Positions 1 to 9,387 of a stretch of 64,000 nt of DNA are shown piece after piece. The DNA lies in NCBI RefSeq assembly GCF_963677565.1, contig NZ_OY781981.1, positions 310,001 through 374,000 on the forward strand, in the 5' to 3' direction. The translations under genes were made by a program, and so were the position numbers. Position 1 is the first letter of the stretch; each line of letters begins with the position of its first letter. Below the pieces are notes generated by a model. The model saw nothing but the letters and a program-made list of their open reading frames with translations. It did no database searches and was not told the DNA's origin. This DNA is from an uncultured Draconibacterium sp. GTDB taxonomy: Bacteria > Bacteroidota > Bacteroidia > Bacteroidales > Prolixibacteraceae.

Positions 1-1403
1 TCCGAATGAAAGTTATGAATCTCGTCCCAGCTAACGATTTTAAGTTTGCCGCTAACGATATTTTCTGCCGCAAAACCTGCCTGGTTCACCGGATCTTTTG
101 CCGACGAGAACGGCGGTGCATAAGCATGTTCAATATCCTGCAAATCGTAAATGCTGCCACCCTGTTTCAGCACAGTAGCTATCAGGTCGATACGTTTATC
201 TACTCCTTCGTAACCAATCATTTGCGCACCATACAATTTTCCGTTTTCCGGGTGGAAAAGAATTTTGAGTGTATACGGCAGCGCATCGGGATAATAACCG
301 GCATGCGACGCACCGTGAATAATGTTTGCCGTGTAAGGCATCATTTCATTCTTCAGCGTTTTTTCGGGAATACCGGTTGATGCTACGGTAATATCGAACA
401 CTTTGGCAATAGCCGTTGCAATGGCTCCTTTGTATTTGCGCGTATTCCCGCCAACAATATTATCGGCCACTATTCGTCCCTGTTTGTTGGCCGGACCAGC
501 CAGGTAAATATTGCTCAGTTTTCCGGTTATCGGATGTGGAAATGCCATCGCATCGCCCAGCACATAAATATTTTCGTCGTTGCTTAGTAAATATTCGTTG
601 GCAATTATTCCGCCATTTGGTGCCAAATCCAATCCGGCTTCGCGGGCCAGTTTGTTCTCTGGTTTCACACCAATTGATAAAATTACCAAATCAGTCTCAA
701 TCTGACGTCCGGATTGCAGGGTAACATTCAATACGCCATCTTCGCGTTTAAACGAAGTTACACCGTCTTTTAAAAAAAACTCCACCTGCTTGGTTTTCAG
801 GTGCTGGTGTACTACTGCTGCCATTTCGTAATCAAGCGGTGCCATCACCTGTTTGGCCATTTCCACAATCGACACTTTCATTCCCAGGTGATGCAGGTTT
901 TCGGCCATTTCAAGACCGATAAAACCGGCACCAACCACTACTGCTCGTTTGGGTTGCTGATCGTTGCAGTATGCTTTTACCTTATCCGTATCGGCAACAT
1001 TACGCAAGGTGAAAATCGATGGATCTTTAATCCCTGAAATCGGTGGTTTTATAGGCTCCGCTCCTGGCGACAATACCAGCTTGTCATATGTTTCGGTATA
1101 CTCTTCACCCGTTTCCACATTTCGAACAACAACCGCCTGCTTTTCGCGATCAATTTTTACCACTTCGTTAAAAACCCGCACCTCAACATTTAGGCGGGCC
1201 TTAAAACTTTCGGGCGTTTGCAAAAGCAATTTCTCCCGTTCTTTAATAACATCTCCGATATAATAAGGCAATCCGCAGTTTGCATAAGAAATATGTGCTC
1301 CCCGTTCAAAAATTATGATCTCCGCCTGCTCGTCCAAACGTCTTAGTCTGGCCGCTACTGTTGCACCACCGGCAACTCCTCCAATGATTAAATATTTTGA
1401 CAT
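1..1403 (-). CDS. CoA-disulfide reductase-like FAD-dependent oxidoreductase (3' end outside window)
   Basis: This is a pyridine nucleotide-disulfide oxidoreductase of the CoA-disulfide reductase/NADH oxidase type. Reading the minus strand from the ATG at 1403 gives an N-terminal FAD-binding loop (GGVAGGATVA, residues 8-17) and the family's single redox cysteine in YANCGLPYY (Cys43). A second dinucleotide-binding loop (VVGAGFIGLEMAE) follows near residue 160, then an FAD-contact LGDA motif. About 467 residues lie in the window and the frame stays open at base 1. The last residues (IVSWDEIH) resemble the linker into a C-terminal rhodanese domain, as in long CoADR-rhodanese fusions; that domain is inferred, not seen. 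The likely role is cytosolic thiol/disulfide or polysulfide reduction with NAD(P)H. No operon partner is visible, because the next gene is separated by a terminator. Confidence 0.85.
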   Translation of the reverse strand, partial: MSKYLIIGGVAGGATVAARLRRLDEQAEIIIFERGAHISYANCGLPYYIGDVIKEREKLLLQTPESFKARLNVEVRVFNEVVKIDREKQAVVVRNVETGEEYTETYDKLVLSPGAEPIKPPISGIKDPSIFTLRNVADTDKVKAYCNDQQPKRAVVVGAGFIGLEMAENLHHLGMKVSIVEMAKQVMAPLDYEMAAVVHQHLKTKQVEFFLKDGVTSFKREDGVLNVTLQSGRQIETDLVILSIGVKPENKLAREAGLDLAPNGGIIANEYLLSNDENIYVLGDAMAFPHPITGKLSNIYLAGPANKQGRIVADNIVGGNTRKYKGAIATAIAKVFDITVASTGIPEKTLKNEMMPYTANIIHGASHAGYYPDALPYTLKILFHPENGKLYGAQMIGYEGVDKRIDLIATVLKQGGSIYDLQDIEHAYAPPFSSAKDPVNQAGFAAENIVSGKLKIVSWDEIHNFHS

Positions 1404-1559
1404 TTCGTATTGTTATATATAGATATTTACATTATTAGAGCACAAAAATATATTATTAACTTTTGCTCATAATAAACTTAAAGAAGTGGCCGAATAAATT
1501 AACACAAATTTATCAGTCAAAAATCATTTATTGAATATGCAAATGGGTTGATAGAAACA

Positions 1560-1597
1560 AAAACTGCTCTTTCAATAAAAAATGAAAGAGCAGTTTT
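1560..1597 (-). terminator. Intrinsic terminator after the first M28 peptidase gene
   Basis: A perfect 15-bp inverted repeat (1560-1574 and 1583-1597) with an 8-nt loop is followed on the minus strand by a T-rich tract. It lies 24 bp past the stop of the M28 gene at 1622. Confidence 0.8.
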
Positions 1598-1621
1598 TCT
1601 TAATAATGATTTCTCTAATAT

Positions 1622-3193
1622 CTAATTAACAGGTTTATCCACCACCAGGCGTTTCCGTTGATTGGCCAATTTATAGGCTACCGAAAAAGCATATTGGGTA
1701 ACTCTTTTCATTTTATGATAATCGATCTTATCCAACTCATCGGATATTTCATGGTAATCCTCGTGTAATCCTGTAGACAAACCAAGAATTGGTACACCGT
1801 TTTTATAAAAGTGATAATAATCGCTACGCGTTAAAAAAGCCTGTGTTAACTCATCGCTGGGAACCAGTCCAAGGTCTTCACAAACGTCATCGCTAATGTT
1901 CATGAGTTCAGTACTTTGTTTTCCCGAAACAATATATAATCCATTGGGGCCAGCTAAACTTTTTTCATCTCCTTCTACCTGAACAGGTTCTTTTTCTGCC
2001 GATCGACCTACCATGTCCAAATTAATATCGACCAGCGTATTTTCCATTGAGAAAACAGGATTTTGCGAATAATAATCAGATCCCAACAATCCCTTTTCTT
2101 CGCCGGTTACCCATGCAAAAACAATACTGCGTTTGGGTTTCTTTTTCATGCTTTGAAAAGCTTCGGCAATTTCCAACAGGGCAACTGTTCCTGTTCCGTT
2201 ATCATCGGCACCATTGTAAATTCCTCCTTCACCATCAACACCCAGATGATCGTAATGTGCCGAAAAAACTACACACTCGTTTTTTAGCTCCGGATCACTG
2301 CCTTCAACAACAGCAATTACATTTTTACCTTCAATTGTCTCGTTTGATTTAACCAGGTTTACTTCAGTGGTCAGGTTGCTAATTGCAAACGACTTTGGGC
2401 TTTCACTTTCGCTGATCTCTTTCTGCAAGCCGGCCAAAGTTTTACCTGAACTTTCCAATATTTTATTACCTAGTTCTTCGGTTCCAAATATTAACCTGAT
2501 GGGAATAACAAGGCCACTTTTTGCTCCTTTAAGTTGCAAGCTTCCACCGGTTGCATATTTCCGAATACTTTCGATGTATTCGGTATTCGGATTCATCGGA
2601 TCGTTTACCAATACCAACGCTTTGGCTCCCCCCATCAGTGCCCTCGACATCTTTTTCATTTCGGTATCCATGTCTGGCTCTGACCCATCTTTTGTCTGCT
2701 CGAGCGTTCGTGTCATTACCAGCACAATTTTACCTTTCAAATCGAGGTCTTTCGTGTCGTTATATTTTGTGTCTTCATTGTACCAGCCGTAACCGGCAAA
2801 TACCACATCGCCCGAAATGGTTTCGCTTTTTGCAGGTCCACCCAACGAAAAGATATCTTTTGTTTCGTAGGTTATATTCCCGTTGCCATCTTTCAAGCTT
2901 AACACAGTTCGATCCGGATCGGGTGTTACTGCCTCCATTTCAAATTTTTGGAAATAACCTTCAACGCCTGGTTTCAATCCCATTTTTTCGCATTGTGCTT
3001 TCAGGTAGTCGGCCGTAATTTCTAATCCTGGTACGTCAGTAAAAAAGTCGCGCCCCTGCAAATTGTCGCTGGCAACAAATTCCAGGTGAGCTCTCAAATC
3101 ATTTTCGGTAATGGTTTGTAATTCCTTTTTTTGTGCGAATGACAGAAAAGAGACTGCTACACAAATAAGTGTAAAAAGTAGTTTGGTGTTCAT
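1622..3193 (-). CDS. Secreted M28 family aminopeptidase-like metallopeptidase
   Basis: This 523-residue protein starts with a signal peptide (MNTKLLFTLICVAVSFLSFAQ) and should be exported. The M28 di-zinc signature is complete: SAHYDHLG near residue 312, GADDNGTG (bridging Asp), TGEEKGLLGS (catalytic and ligand Glu) and NLDMVGR. A final metal-binding His lies in the LHEDYHEISDE segment. About 200 residues between the signal peptide and the peptidase core correspond to a PA-like insert, as is common in Bacteroidota M28 enzymes. The next gene upstream (3217-4749) is a clear paralogue in the same orientation with 23 bp between them, so the two are probably co-transcribed. The likely role is periplasmic or extracellular peptide degradation; the substrate cannot be read from the sequence. 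Confidence 0.9.
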   Translation of the reverse strand: MNTKLLFTLICVAVSFLSFAQKKELQTITENDLRAHLEFVASDNLQGRDFFTDVPGLEITADYLKAQCEKMGLKPGVEGYFQKFEMEAVTPDPDRTVLSLKDGNGNITYETKDIFSLGGPAKSETISGDVVFAGYGWYNEDTKYNDTKDLDLKGKIVLVMTRTLEQTKDGSEPDMDTEMKKMSRALMGGAKALVLVNDPMNPNTEYIESIRKYATGGSLQLKGAKSGLVIPIRLIFGTEELGNKILESSGKTLAGLQKEISESESPKSFAISNLTTEVNLVKSNETIEGKNVIAVVEGSDPELKNECVVFSAHYDHLGVDGEGGIYNGADDNGTGTVALLEIAEAFQSMKKKPKRSIVFAWVTGEEKGLLGSDYYSQNPVFSMENTLVDINLDMVGRSAEKEPVQVEGDEKSLAGPNGLYIVSGKQSTELMNISDDVCEDLGLVPSDELTQAFLTRSDYYHFYKNGVPILGLSTGLHEDYHEISDELDKIDYHKMKRVTQYAFSVAYKLANQRKRLVVDKPVN

Positions 3194-3216
3194 TTTTTAG
3201 GTTTGATATTTATTGC

Positions 3217-4749
3217 TTAAAACTCAATGTCTTCCTTGTTAGCCAAATCAAAACCAACTAAAAAGCAGAGATCGGCAACACGTTTTATCTTCTCAAAGTT
3301 AATCTTTTCTACCTCATCGCCAACTTTGTGGTAATCGGCGTGGTAACCGGTGGCATAGTTTAAAATAGGCACACCGTTTTTATGAAAATGGTAATGATCG
3401 CTGGCGCGTAAAAAACGTGCTTTTGGCAAACTGGTATCGGGTTCTAATCCAAGCTCGGCACAGTACTTTTCGTTAATCTCGGCCAATTCAGGCCATACGT
3501 CGTTTGAGAGCGTATATAAACCATCAAAATCTTTTACTTTTTTAGGCGAGTCTTTCCACACATCGTCGCGCGGACCATCGTAAACACGGCCAACCATATC
3601 AAGATTAATGGAAGCTACGGTTTTATCCAACGGAAAAATGGGGTGATCACAATAATAGCTCGATCCGAAATGGCCTTTTTCCTCGCAGGTTACCCACAAA
3701 AAAACGATACTTCGTTTTGGCTTTTCATCTAACGAAGCAAAAGCTTCGGCTACTTCCATTATGGCAACTGTTCCTGAACCGTTGTCGTCGGCGCCGTTAT
3801 AAACATCGCCATCTTTACCAACTCCAAGATGATCGTAATGTGCCATAAAAACAATGTATTCATTCTTTAAAACCGGGTCCGATCCTTCTATGTAAGCTAT
3901 TACATTTTTCTCATCAAGCAATTCCGGTTCTGATCCTGTTTTCAGACTCAGTGTTTCTGAAACTTCAGGAATTGCTTCTGATCCTGCACTAACATCTTTC
4001 AGGTACTTTTCGTATTGTCCTTTTTTACCCAACAAGGCGTCAGCCACTTTTGCTGTTGCTACAATAACTGCAGGCTGCGAAGAATTATCATCTCCTCTAA
4101 CACTGTAACCGGACCGGTTGAGCCAGCCCTGCAGTTGCTTAAAGGTTTTATTTTCCCTGTCTTTTGGATTAGTAATCAGCAGTAACGCTTTGGGACTTTT
4201 TGCCGTTATTGCGTTCATTTTTCTATTTTCCAACTGACGATTCCATCCAAAATTTTCGGTATTCGTAAAGGAATCTGCACTTCCCTGGGCAACAACAACA
4301 ACCTTGTTTTTTATATCGATTAACTCAATATTATCGCCAAAACCAACAAAAAGAACAGGCTCTCTGCTGAGACTAAATACACTTGTTGTTTGGTTGAGCT
4401 TCACCAACTCTTCCGATCGGTAAACCAACTTCCCCTTTTTATTTTTTATTTCAATAAAATCATCAGTACTTTTTAATGTGTGCAAAATAGGAACTGGCTG
4501 AAAGTAGCTATCAGCCGCAGGTTTCAGCCCTATTTCTTTTGAATAATCAGCAAGGTAATTTGCTGTTATCTCAAGGCCATCTACTTCGGTTCCCAAACAC
4601 CTTCCTTGTAACTCATCCGAAGCTAAATAAGTAAGGTACTCTTGTAAATCGGGAATATCAATTTTAGAAAGGGCTTCAGTTTGCGCACTGGCCGAAAACA
4701 AAAGAAAAAGAAGGCAAAAATAAATGAGTACAGTTTTACGTATTAACAT
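3217..4749 (-). CDS. Secreted M28 family metallopeptidase, paralogue of the downstream gene
   Basis: I start this protein at the ATG at 4749 (510 residues). That places the signal peptide (MLIRKTVLIYFCLLFLLFSA) at the very N-terminus. An upstream in-frame start at 4806 would add 19 residues without signal-peptide character. M28 signatures are intact: MAHYDHLG, GADDNGSGTVA, TCEEKGHFGSSYY, INLDMVGR and a late GYHADYHKVGDE. It aligns through the peptidase core with the neighbour ending at 1622 but is diverged in the N-terminal region, so the duplication is old. A helper or specificity split between the two copies is possible but not shown. Confidence 0.88.
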   Translation of the reverse strand: MLIRKTVLIYFCLLFLLFSASAQTEALSKIDIPDLQEYLTYLASDELQGRCLGTEVDGLEITANYLADYSKEIGLKPAADSYFQPVPILHTLKSTDDFIEIKNKKGKLVYRSEELVKLNQTTSVFSLSREPVLFVGFGDNIELIDIKNKVVVVAQGSADSFTNTENFGWNRQLENRKMNAITAKSPKALLLITNPKDRENKTFKQLQGWLNRSGYSVRGDDNSSQPAVIVATAKVADALLGKKGQYEKYLKDVSAGSEAIPEVSETLSLKTGSEPELLDEKNVIAYIEGSDPVLKNEYIVFMAHYDHLGVGKDGDVYNGADDNGSGTVAIMEVAEAFASLDEKPKRSIVFLWVTCEEKGHFGSSYYCDHPIFPLDKTVASINLDMVGRVYDGPRDDVWKDSPKKVKDFDGLYTLSNDVWPELAEINEKYCAELGLEPDTSLPKARFLRASDHYHFHKNGVPILNYATGYHADYHKVGDEVEKINFEKIKRVADLCFLVGFDLANKEDIEF

Positions 4750-4778
4750 ACGGGTGATTTTATAAATGAAGTAAATAT

Positions 4779-4786
4779 TATCTTTG
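4779..4786 (+). promoter_or_regulatory. Possible -7 promoter element for the M48 peptidase gene
   Basis: TATCTTTG fits the Bacteroidota -7 consensus TAnnTTTG and points toward the gene at 4891, which would have a leader of about 100 nt. No clear -33 TTTG is seen at the right distance, so support is weak. Confidence 0.3.
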
Positions 4787-4890
4787 TGATAGAGCGAATT
4801 TAACAATTAAGCCAATACCGGCAAGTCGTTGAAAACAATTTGACACAGATGAATGTAATTTCTTAACCATACTTCAAAATTTCTGAAATA

Positions 4891-6357
4891 ATGAAGACAA
4901 TCAAAACTCTATCAGTTATTCTTTTAATCGTTTCGTTAGTATTGCTGATTCCGTCGTGTGCCGTAAATCCGGTTACCGGAAAGAAACAATTAATGTTCAT
5001 GTCGGAAGAACAGGAGGTTGCCTTGGGAACGCAGTACGATCCAACAGTGATTTCAACCTTTGGTTTATACGAAAATGAAGCTTTGCTAAACTTTGTTACT
5101 GAAAAGGGAACAGAGATGGGTAAAATTTCGCATCGGCCCAATTTACAATACCACTTCAGGATTTTAGATTCGCCGGTAGTGAATGCCTTCGCCGTACCTG
5201 GTGGATACATCTATTTAACACGTGGTATTTTGGCTCAATTTAATAACGAGGCAGAATTAATGGGCGTTCTGGGACACGAAATGGGACACGTTACTGCACG
5301 TCATACAGCACAGCAACAAACACGCCAGCAACTCAGCCAGGTTGCATTGGCCGCCGGAATGATAGCCGTACCCGAAGTGGCACAGTTTGCCGGTGAAGCT
5401 GCCGCTGCCATGGAATTGCTGTTTTTAAGTTTCAGTCGTGCCAACGAGCGCGAAGCCGACCGACTTGGAGTTGAATACTCTTCGAAGATTGGTTACGATG
5501 CCCATAAAATGGCCGACTTTTTTGAAGTGCTGAATAAAATGCAAATGGCAAGCAGCCACGAAGGAGTTCCTACCTGGATGTCGACACACCCCGATCCGGG
5601 CGAACGGAATGTTTCTGTAAATCAAATTACTGAGGAGTGGCAGGCAAAACTGCCAACTCAATCCTATGCGATAAATACGAACGAATACCTCAATTTGATT
5701 GATGGGCTTGTTTATGGAGAAAACCCGCGTCACGGATTTGTTGAGAACAACATGTTTTACCATCCTGATCTGGCGTTTCAATTCCCGTTTCCAGAAAACT
5801 GGACACTTATCAATTCGCCACTTCAGGTGCAAATTGTACCGGAAGACCAAAATGCAGCCATGATTTTCGAACTGTCGCAGGATAAAGGAGCAGATGCAGT
5901 TGCACAAAAAACAATTTCAGAACTACAACTTAAACTAATTGATAAAAGCAGTGTTAGCCTAAACGGATTAAATGCGGTGGCTACCATTTCAGAGCAGGTT
6001 TCGCAAAATCAGTCGGGAGAAGAACAGGTTGTAAAAATCCTGTCGTATTTTATCGAAAAAGATGCGATGGTTTATACTTTTCACGGCCTTTGTTTAGAAG
6101 ATAACTTCAACGGCTACAAACCGGCGTTTGAGTCGACCATGAAGAACTTTGCCCGACTTACCGATGCTTCGAAACTCAATATTCAGCCCACCCGGATAAA
6201 AGTAATATCAATCCGAAGTGCTTCAGTTTCGTTAAAAGATGCGTTTGATTATTACAAAGTTCCGCAGGATAAATTTGAAGAAATGGCACTGCTGAATAAT
6301 CGTGAGCTTAGCGACGAGTTAAAAAGAGGAGATATGATTAAAATTTTAGGAAAATAA
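4891..6357 (+). CDS. M48 family lipoprotein metalloprotease
   Basis: This 488-residue protein has a lipoprotein signal peptide ending in the lipobox IPSC, so it should be anchored by Cys23. The peptidase M48 core carries the zinc motif HEMGH (LGHEMGHVTARH, near residue 130) and the downstream glutamate ligand in NEREADRLG, matching BepA/LoiP-type periplasmic proteases. A C-terminal extension of about 200 residues ends with a small module (from about residue 430, with DAFDYYKVP and KRGDMIKIL) that resembles LysM-like tails of Bacteroidota M48 lipoproteins. The expected role is quality control of envelope or outer-membrane proteins. The gene lies 25 bp upstream of a small outer-membrane protein gene on the same strand. 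Confidence 0.9.
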   Translation: MKTIKTLSVILLIVSLVLLIPSCAVNPVTGKKQLMFMSEEQEVALGTQYDPTVISTFGLYENEALLNFVTEKGTEMGKISHRPNLQYHFRILDSPVVNAFAVPGGYIYLTRGILAQFNNEAELMGVLGHEMGHVTARHTAQQQTRQQLSQVALAAGMIAVPEVAQFAGEAAAAMELLFLSFSRANEREADRLGVEYSSKIGYDAHKMADFFEVLNKMQMASSHEGVPTWMSTHPDPGERNVSVNQITEEWQAKLPTQSYAINTNEYLNLIDGLVYGENPRHGFVENNMFYHPDLAFQFPFPENWTLINSPLQVQIVPEDQNAAMIFELSQDKGADAVAQKTISELQLKLIDKSSVSLNGLNAVATISEQVSQNQSGEEQVVKILSYFIEKDAMVYTFHGLCLEDNFNGYKPAFESTMKNFARLTDASKLNIQPTRIKVISIRSASVSLKDAFDYYKVPQDKFEEMALLNNRELSDELKRGDMIKILGK

Positions 6358-6382
6358 TTATTGATACAGAAAACTTTATAAC

Positions 6383-6871
6383 ATGAAAAAGAGATTACAA
6401 AAAATTGTATTGACAGCAGTATTGGCTGTTGCTGGAATGTTTATTGGAAATGCCCAGGAAATTGGTGTACGTTTTGGCGATGTTTCCGCCGGAAGTGTGG
6501 CTATTGATGGTATCTTCTCGACAGGAGAATTTAACCGACTGCATGCCGATTTATCGTTTGGCGACGGTGTAGCTGCCGACCTGATTTGGGATTTCCTGTA
6601 CCGCCCACTGGCCGACGAGGCTTTTAACTGGTACATGGGTATTGGGCCTTACCTTGCCATATTAGATGAAAATGTTTATTACGCTGACGGAAGAAAAGAC
6701 AGCGAAACTAATTTTAACCTAGGAGCTGCGTTTGAAATCGGACTTGAATACCGGTTTGTTGATATCCCTTTGGCTTTGGGACTTGATTATCGCCCGTCAT
6801 TAGAGATCATAGACAAAACGACTTTCCATTGGGGAGGTTTTGGATTGAATGTCCGTTACGTGTTTGATTAA
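6383..6871 (+). CDS. Small outer-membrane beta-barrel-like protein, unknown function
   Basis: This 162-residue protein has a signal peptide cleaved after GNAQ. The mature part alternates polar and hydrophobic residues in strand-like segments with many Gly and aromatic residues, and ends in an aromatic-rich strand (FGLNVRYVFD). This is typical of a small 6-8 stranded barrel. No conserved catalytic motif is visible. It sits 25 bp after the M48 lipoprotein gene, so the two are probably one transcript; the protease could act on it or assist its assembly, which is inference. A terminator follows at 6891-6915. Confidence 0.7.
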   Translation: MKKRLQKIVLTAVLAVAGMFIGNAQEIGVRFGDVSAGSVAIDGIFSTGEFNRLHADLSFGDGVAADLIWDFLYRPLADEAFNWYMGIGPYLAILDENVYYADGRKDSETNFNLGAAFEIGLEYRFVDIPLALGLDYRPSLEIIDKTTFHWGGFGLNVRYVFD

Positions 6872-6890
6872 CCTGTTGAAGCAATATAAA

Positions 6891-6915
6891 AAAAGCGTGC
6901 CTGTGGCACGCTTTT
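6891..6915. terminator. Bidirectional intrinsic terminator between convergent genes
   Basis: An 11-bp perfect stem (6891-6901 with 6905-6915, loop TGT) is flanked by an A-run on the left and a T-run on the right. It can therefore end transcription both from the small outer-membrane protein gene and from the convergent FISUMP gene. Confidence 0.85.
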
Positions 6916-6930
6916 ATTTTGTGTATAGTT

Positions 6931-7620
6931 TTAATCTTTTATACATCGAATACTAAATCCGTTATTTTTAAAATGTGTCCCCCATGATTCAGTATGTAAA
7001 CGAATAGCTGCTCCACAGGCCGCCCTCTCGGCATACTCCAGATCAAGCCAAAAGTAACCCGTTTCGCCCAATTCGGCATACTCCATTTGATGCTGGTATC
7101 TATGATCCCTTCTCCCGCTAAGAATCCCTTGATAATTTTGCCCCTTGCTTTCCATACTCTGGTAATTCCATCCGCTTACACTCAATTCCTCACATCCAAT
7201 TCCACCAAGAGTGTGGAGAAGTTCTCGCCATTCTTCCTCAGTGGGAACATGCCAGCCAATAGGACAAAGTTTCTGCGTTGCTACCGCATACCAGTTATAT
7301 AAAGCGCCATTATGCTCTGCATTTGAATTATCATTCTCATACCAGCAATACGCCCCCAAAGTATCAATCCTCCATAAACTGTCATTTGAGATTTCGTTGA
7401 TTGGCACTCCATCGGAGTAAGTGGTGGTTTTTAGATTTTCTGACATCCAGACCTGGTCTCCAATTTGAATTGTTTTGTAGATATTGCCTTCAACATCAGT
7501 TACGGTTCCGTATTCTAATTCTGGTTCCACTCGTTCTTCGGAGCAGCTGGTAACAAGAAGTACGAAAACACTAGCTAAAAAATATATTGAACGGTTCTTT
7601 TTCAGGAAGTTAAATTTCAT
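6931..7620 (-). CDS. FISUMP-domain lipoprotein (Fibrobacter succinogenes major paralogous domain)
   Basis: This 229-residue protein has a lipoprotein signal peptide with lipobox VTSC. The rest is one FISUMP domain with its hallmark pieces: QVWMSENLKTTTYSDG, GALYNWYAV, LCPIGWHVPTEEEW and a C-terminal GFSIRCIKD. The family is found in secreted proteins of Bacteroidota and Fibrobacter and its molecular role is not established; surface or carbohydrate-associated roles have been suggested. It stands alone, facing a terminator at its 3' end and 74 bp downstream of the GH5 gene on the same strand. Confidence 0.85.
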   Translation of the reverse strand: MKFNFLKKNRSIYFLASVFVLLVTSCSEERVEPELEYGTVTDVEGNIYKTIQIGDQVWMSENLKTTTYSDGVPINEISNDSLWRIDTLGAYCWYENDNSNAEHNGALYNWYAVATQKLCPIGWHVPTEEEWRELLHTLGGIGCEELSVSGWNYQSMESKGQNYQGILSGRRDHRYQHQMEYAELGETGYFWLDLEYAERAACGAAIRLHTESWGTHFKNNGFSIRCIKD

Positions 7621-7694
7621 GATTTGAGTAATTATTGTTTATATGAGTTTTCTGATTAACAATAATTATGCCTCAATCTCCGATTATAACAATT

Positions 7695-8960
7695 CTACGG
7701 TTCCATAGCCATAGCACGAATATACCCCTCGTTAACCTCACATTTCGCCAGTTTCAGATTTGAAATATATTCCATCATCACGTTTTTAACCAGTTCCTGA
7801 TCTGGGCGATTTTCGCGAACAGCTTCATAAGTGTCGCGAGGCCCTTCGGCAAAGTCTACAATCACATCCCAGTTTTCCGGCGTTGGAATAGTTAGCATAC
7901 AACGCGGACTTCCCATTTTTTTATAAGGCCAGTAATGATATCCGATGTTGTTTTTAATCATCAGGCGTGTCCAGGCGGCAATCCATTCATCCGTATTTTC
8001 TCCGGTCTCGCCCATGTAAATTGGAAGGTTCACTGAATCGCGAAAATCAACAAAATCCTGAATATTGGCTTGCAAAGTATCGCACCAATAGCGGTGACAA
8101 GTGTACATTATTTTATCATCGAATTTCGAATCGGTAAACACTTTGAAGTTACCGTTCCACTGAGCACCGCCCAGCAAAACAATGTGGTTATTATCCACCT
8201 CGCGAATGGCTTTTACAGCTTTCATATATAATGGTTCAAGCTGCTTGTTCAACATCTGCTCATCTTCCGGGAAGTAGGTGGCAATAGGTTCGTTCAGTAG
8301 GTCGTAACCCAAAATTATTGGTTCGTTTTTATAACGATCGGCTATATTTCGCCAGATCTCCACAAACAACTCCTGACTTTCGTCACTGACCATTAACCAC
8401 GGGTAACCATAACTATCGTCGATATTGGCACCGGTTTGTCCACCGGGCGCATCGTGCATATCTAAAATAATGTATAGCTCCGATTCGCGGCACCATTCCA
8501 CCAAACTGTCGATGCGCGCAAAACCATCCTGGTTGGAATAAAGCCCCATGTAATCCTCATCAGTGAATAATTTATAGTGAAACGGCAAGCGAATCGAATT
8601 TACGCCGGTGCTTTTAATATATCGGATGTCCTCGCGAGTGATATAGTTATCTTTGAATTGAGCCCAAAACTCATTGGTAAAATCAGGGCCAACCATTTCA
8701 CGAAACATCTCGTCGATAAGCCTTGCCGAACTGGTTTTTTGAAACTTGAACATGTAACCTTCCGGATTTAGCCAGTTGCCAAGATTGATGCCCTGGATAA
8801 AGAATTTCTCCCCATTCGGTGCGATAAGATCCGGGCCATCGATGCTAATAAACTGTGCTGCTTTTGCTGAGGGCCCAACTTGTTTTTGAGTGGATTGACA
8901 AGAAAGTAATACGGCACTTAAAAACAGTAACCAAATTGATAGATGAATTTGTTTTTGCAT
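7695..8960 (-). CDS. Glycoside hydrolase family 5 lipoprotein
   Basis: This 421-residue protein carries a lipobox (VLLSC) and is probably surface- or periplasm-anchored. The GH5 fold is recognisable from GINLGNWLNPEG at the N-terminus, the acid/base motif LLNEP (Glu near residue 222) and the nucleophile in YMGETGE (Glu near residue 316). Conserved HDAPGG and HYWPYKK segments line the expected cleft. The enzyme hydrolyses beta-linked glucan or mannan-type chains; the exact substrate cannot be assigned. No SusC/SusD pair or other polysaccharide-utilisation genes are nearby, so this is an orphan glycosidase. Confidence 0.88.
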   Translation of the reverse strand: MQKQIHLSIWLLFLSAVLLSCQSTQKQVGPSAKAAQFISIDGPDLIAPNGEKFFIQGINLGNWLNPEGYMFKFQKTSSARLIDEMFREMVGPDFTNEFWAQFKDNYITREDIRYIKSTGVNSIRLPFHYKLFTDEDYMGLYSNQDGFARIDSLVEWCRESELYIILDMHDAPGGQTGANIDDSYGYPWLMVSDESQELFVEIWRNIADRYKNEPIILGYDLLNEPIATYFPEDEQMLNKQLEPLYMKAVKAIREVDNNHIVLLGGAQWNGNFKVFTDSKFDDKIMYTCHRYWCDTLQANIQDFVDFRDSVNLPIYMGETGENTDEWIAAWTRLMIKNNIGYHYWPYKKMGSPRCMLTIPTPENWDVIVDFAEGPRDTYEAVRENRPDQELVKNVMMEYISNLKLAKCEVNEGYIRAMAMEP

Positions 8961-9045
8961 GATTTAGTTTAATTGGTTTGTGGTGAAAATAACAATAATG
9001 TTGGGAAACAAAAAAGGCCTCACAAAAATGTGAAGCCCTTTAAAG

Positions 9046-9118
<73 letters not shown>

Positions 9119-9124
9119 AAAAAA

Positions 9125-9212
9125 TGGTACCCGAGGCGGGACTTGAACCCGCACGATCATAATGATCATTGGATTTTAAGTCCAACGTGTCTACCAATTC
9201 CACCACCCGGGC
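9125..9212 (-). tRNA. tRNA-Leu (anticodon TAA)
   Basis: A class II tRNA with a long variable arm reads on the minus strand from 9212. The anticodon loop is ACTTAAAAT (TAA), the T-arm GGTTCAAGTC, and the acceptor pairs GCCCGGG with CTCGGGT. The CCA is encoded (9127-9125). It sits between the two tRNA-Gly copies. Confidence 0.95.
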
Positions 9213-9234
9213 ATCCTTTGCATTATCGTGAATG

Positions 9235-9307
<73 letters not shown>

Positions 9308-9341
9308 ATATTTTAATGAACTTGCTTTTTCAAAAGCGATG

Positions 9342-9372
9342 CAAATATATTGCTATTTTTTTATCTGACAAA
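9342..9372 (-). promoter_or_regulatory. Promoter of the tRNA Gly-Leu-Gly cluster
   Basis: On the minus strand there is a -33 TTTG (9372-9369), a 19-bp spacer and a -7 TATATTTG (9349-9342). This matches the Bacteroidota consensus. It lies just past the mutS stop and about 35 bp before the first tRNA. Confidence 0.65.
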
Positions 9373-9387
9373 AATTATTGGAATCCT

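Noticed and set aside
2367..3018. Plus-strand reading frames of 141 and 155 codons
   Set aside because: Both are antisense shadows of the M28 peptidase gene, rich in Ser, Pro and Phe with no domain character.
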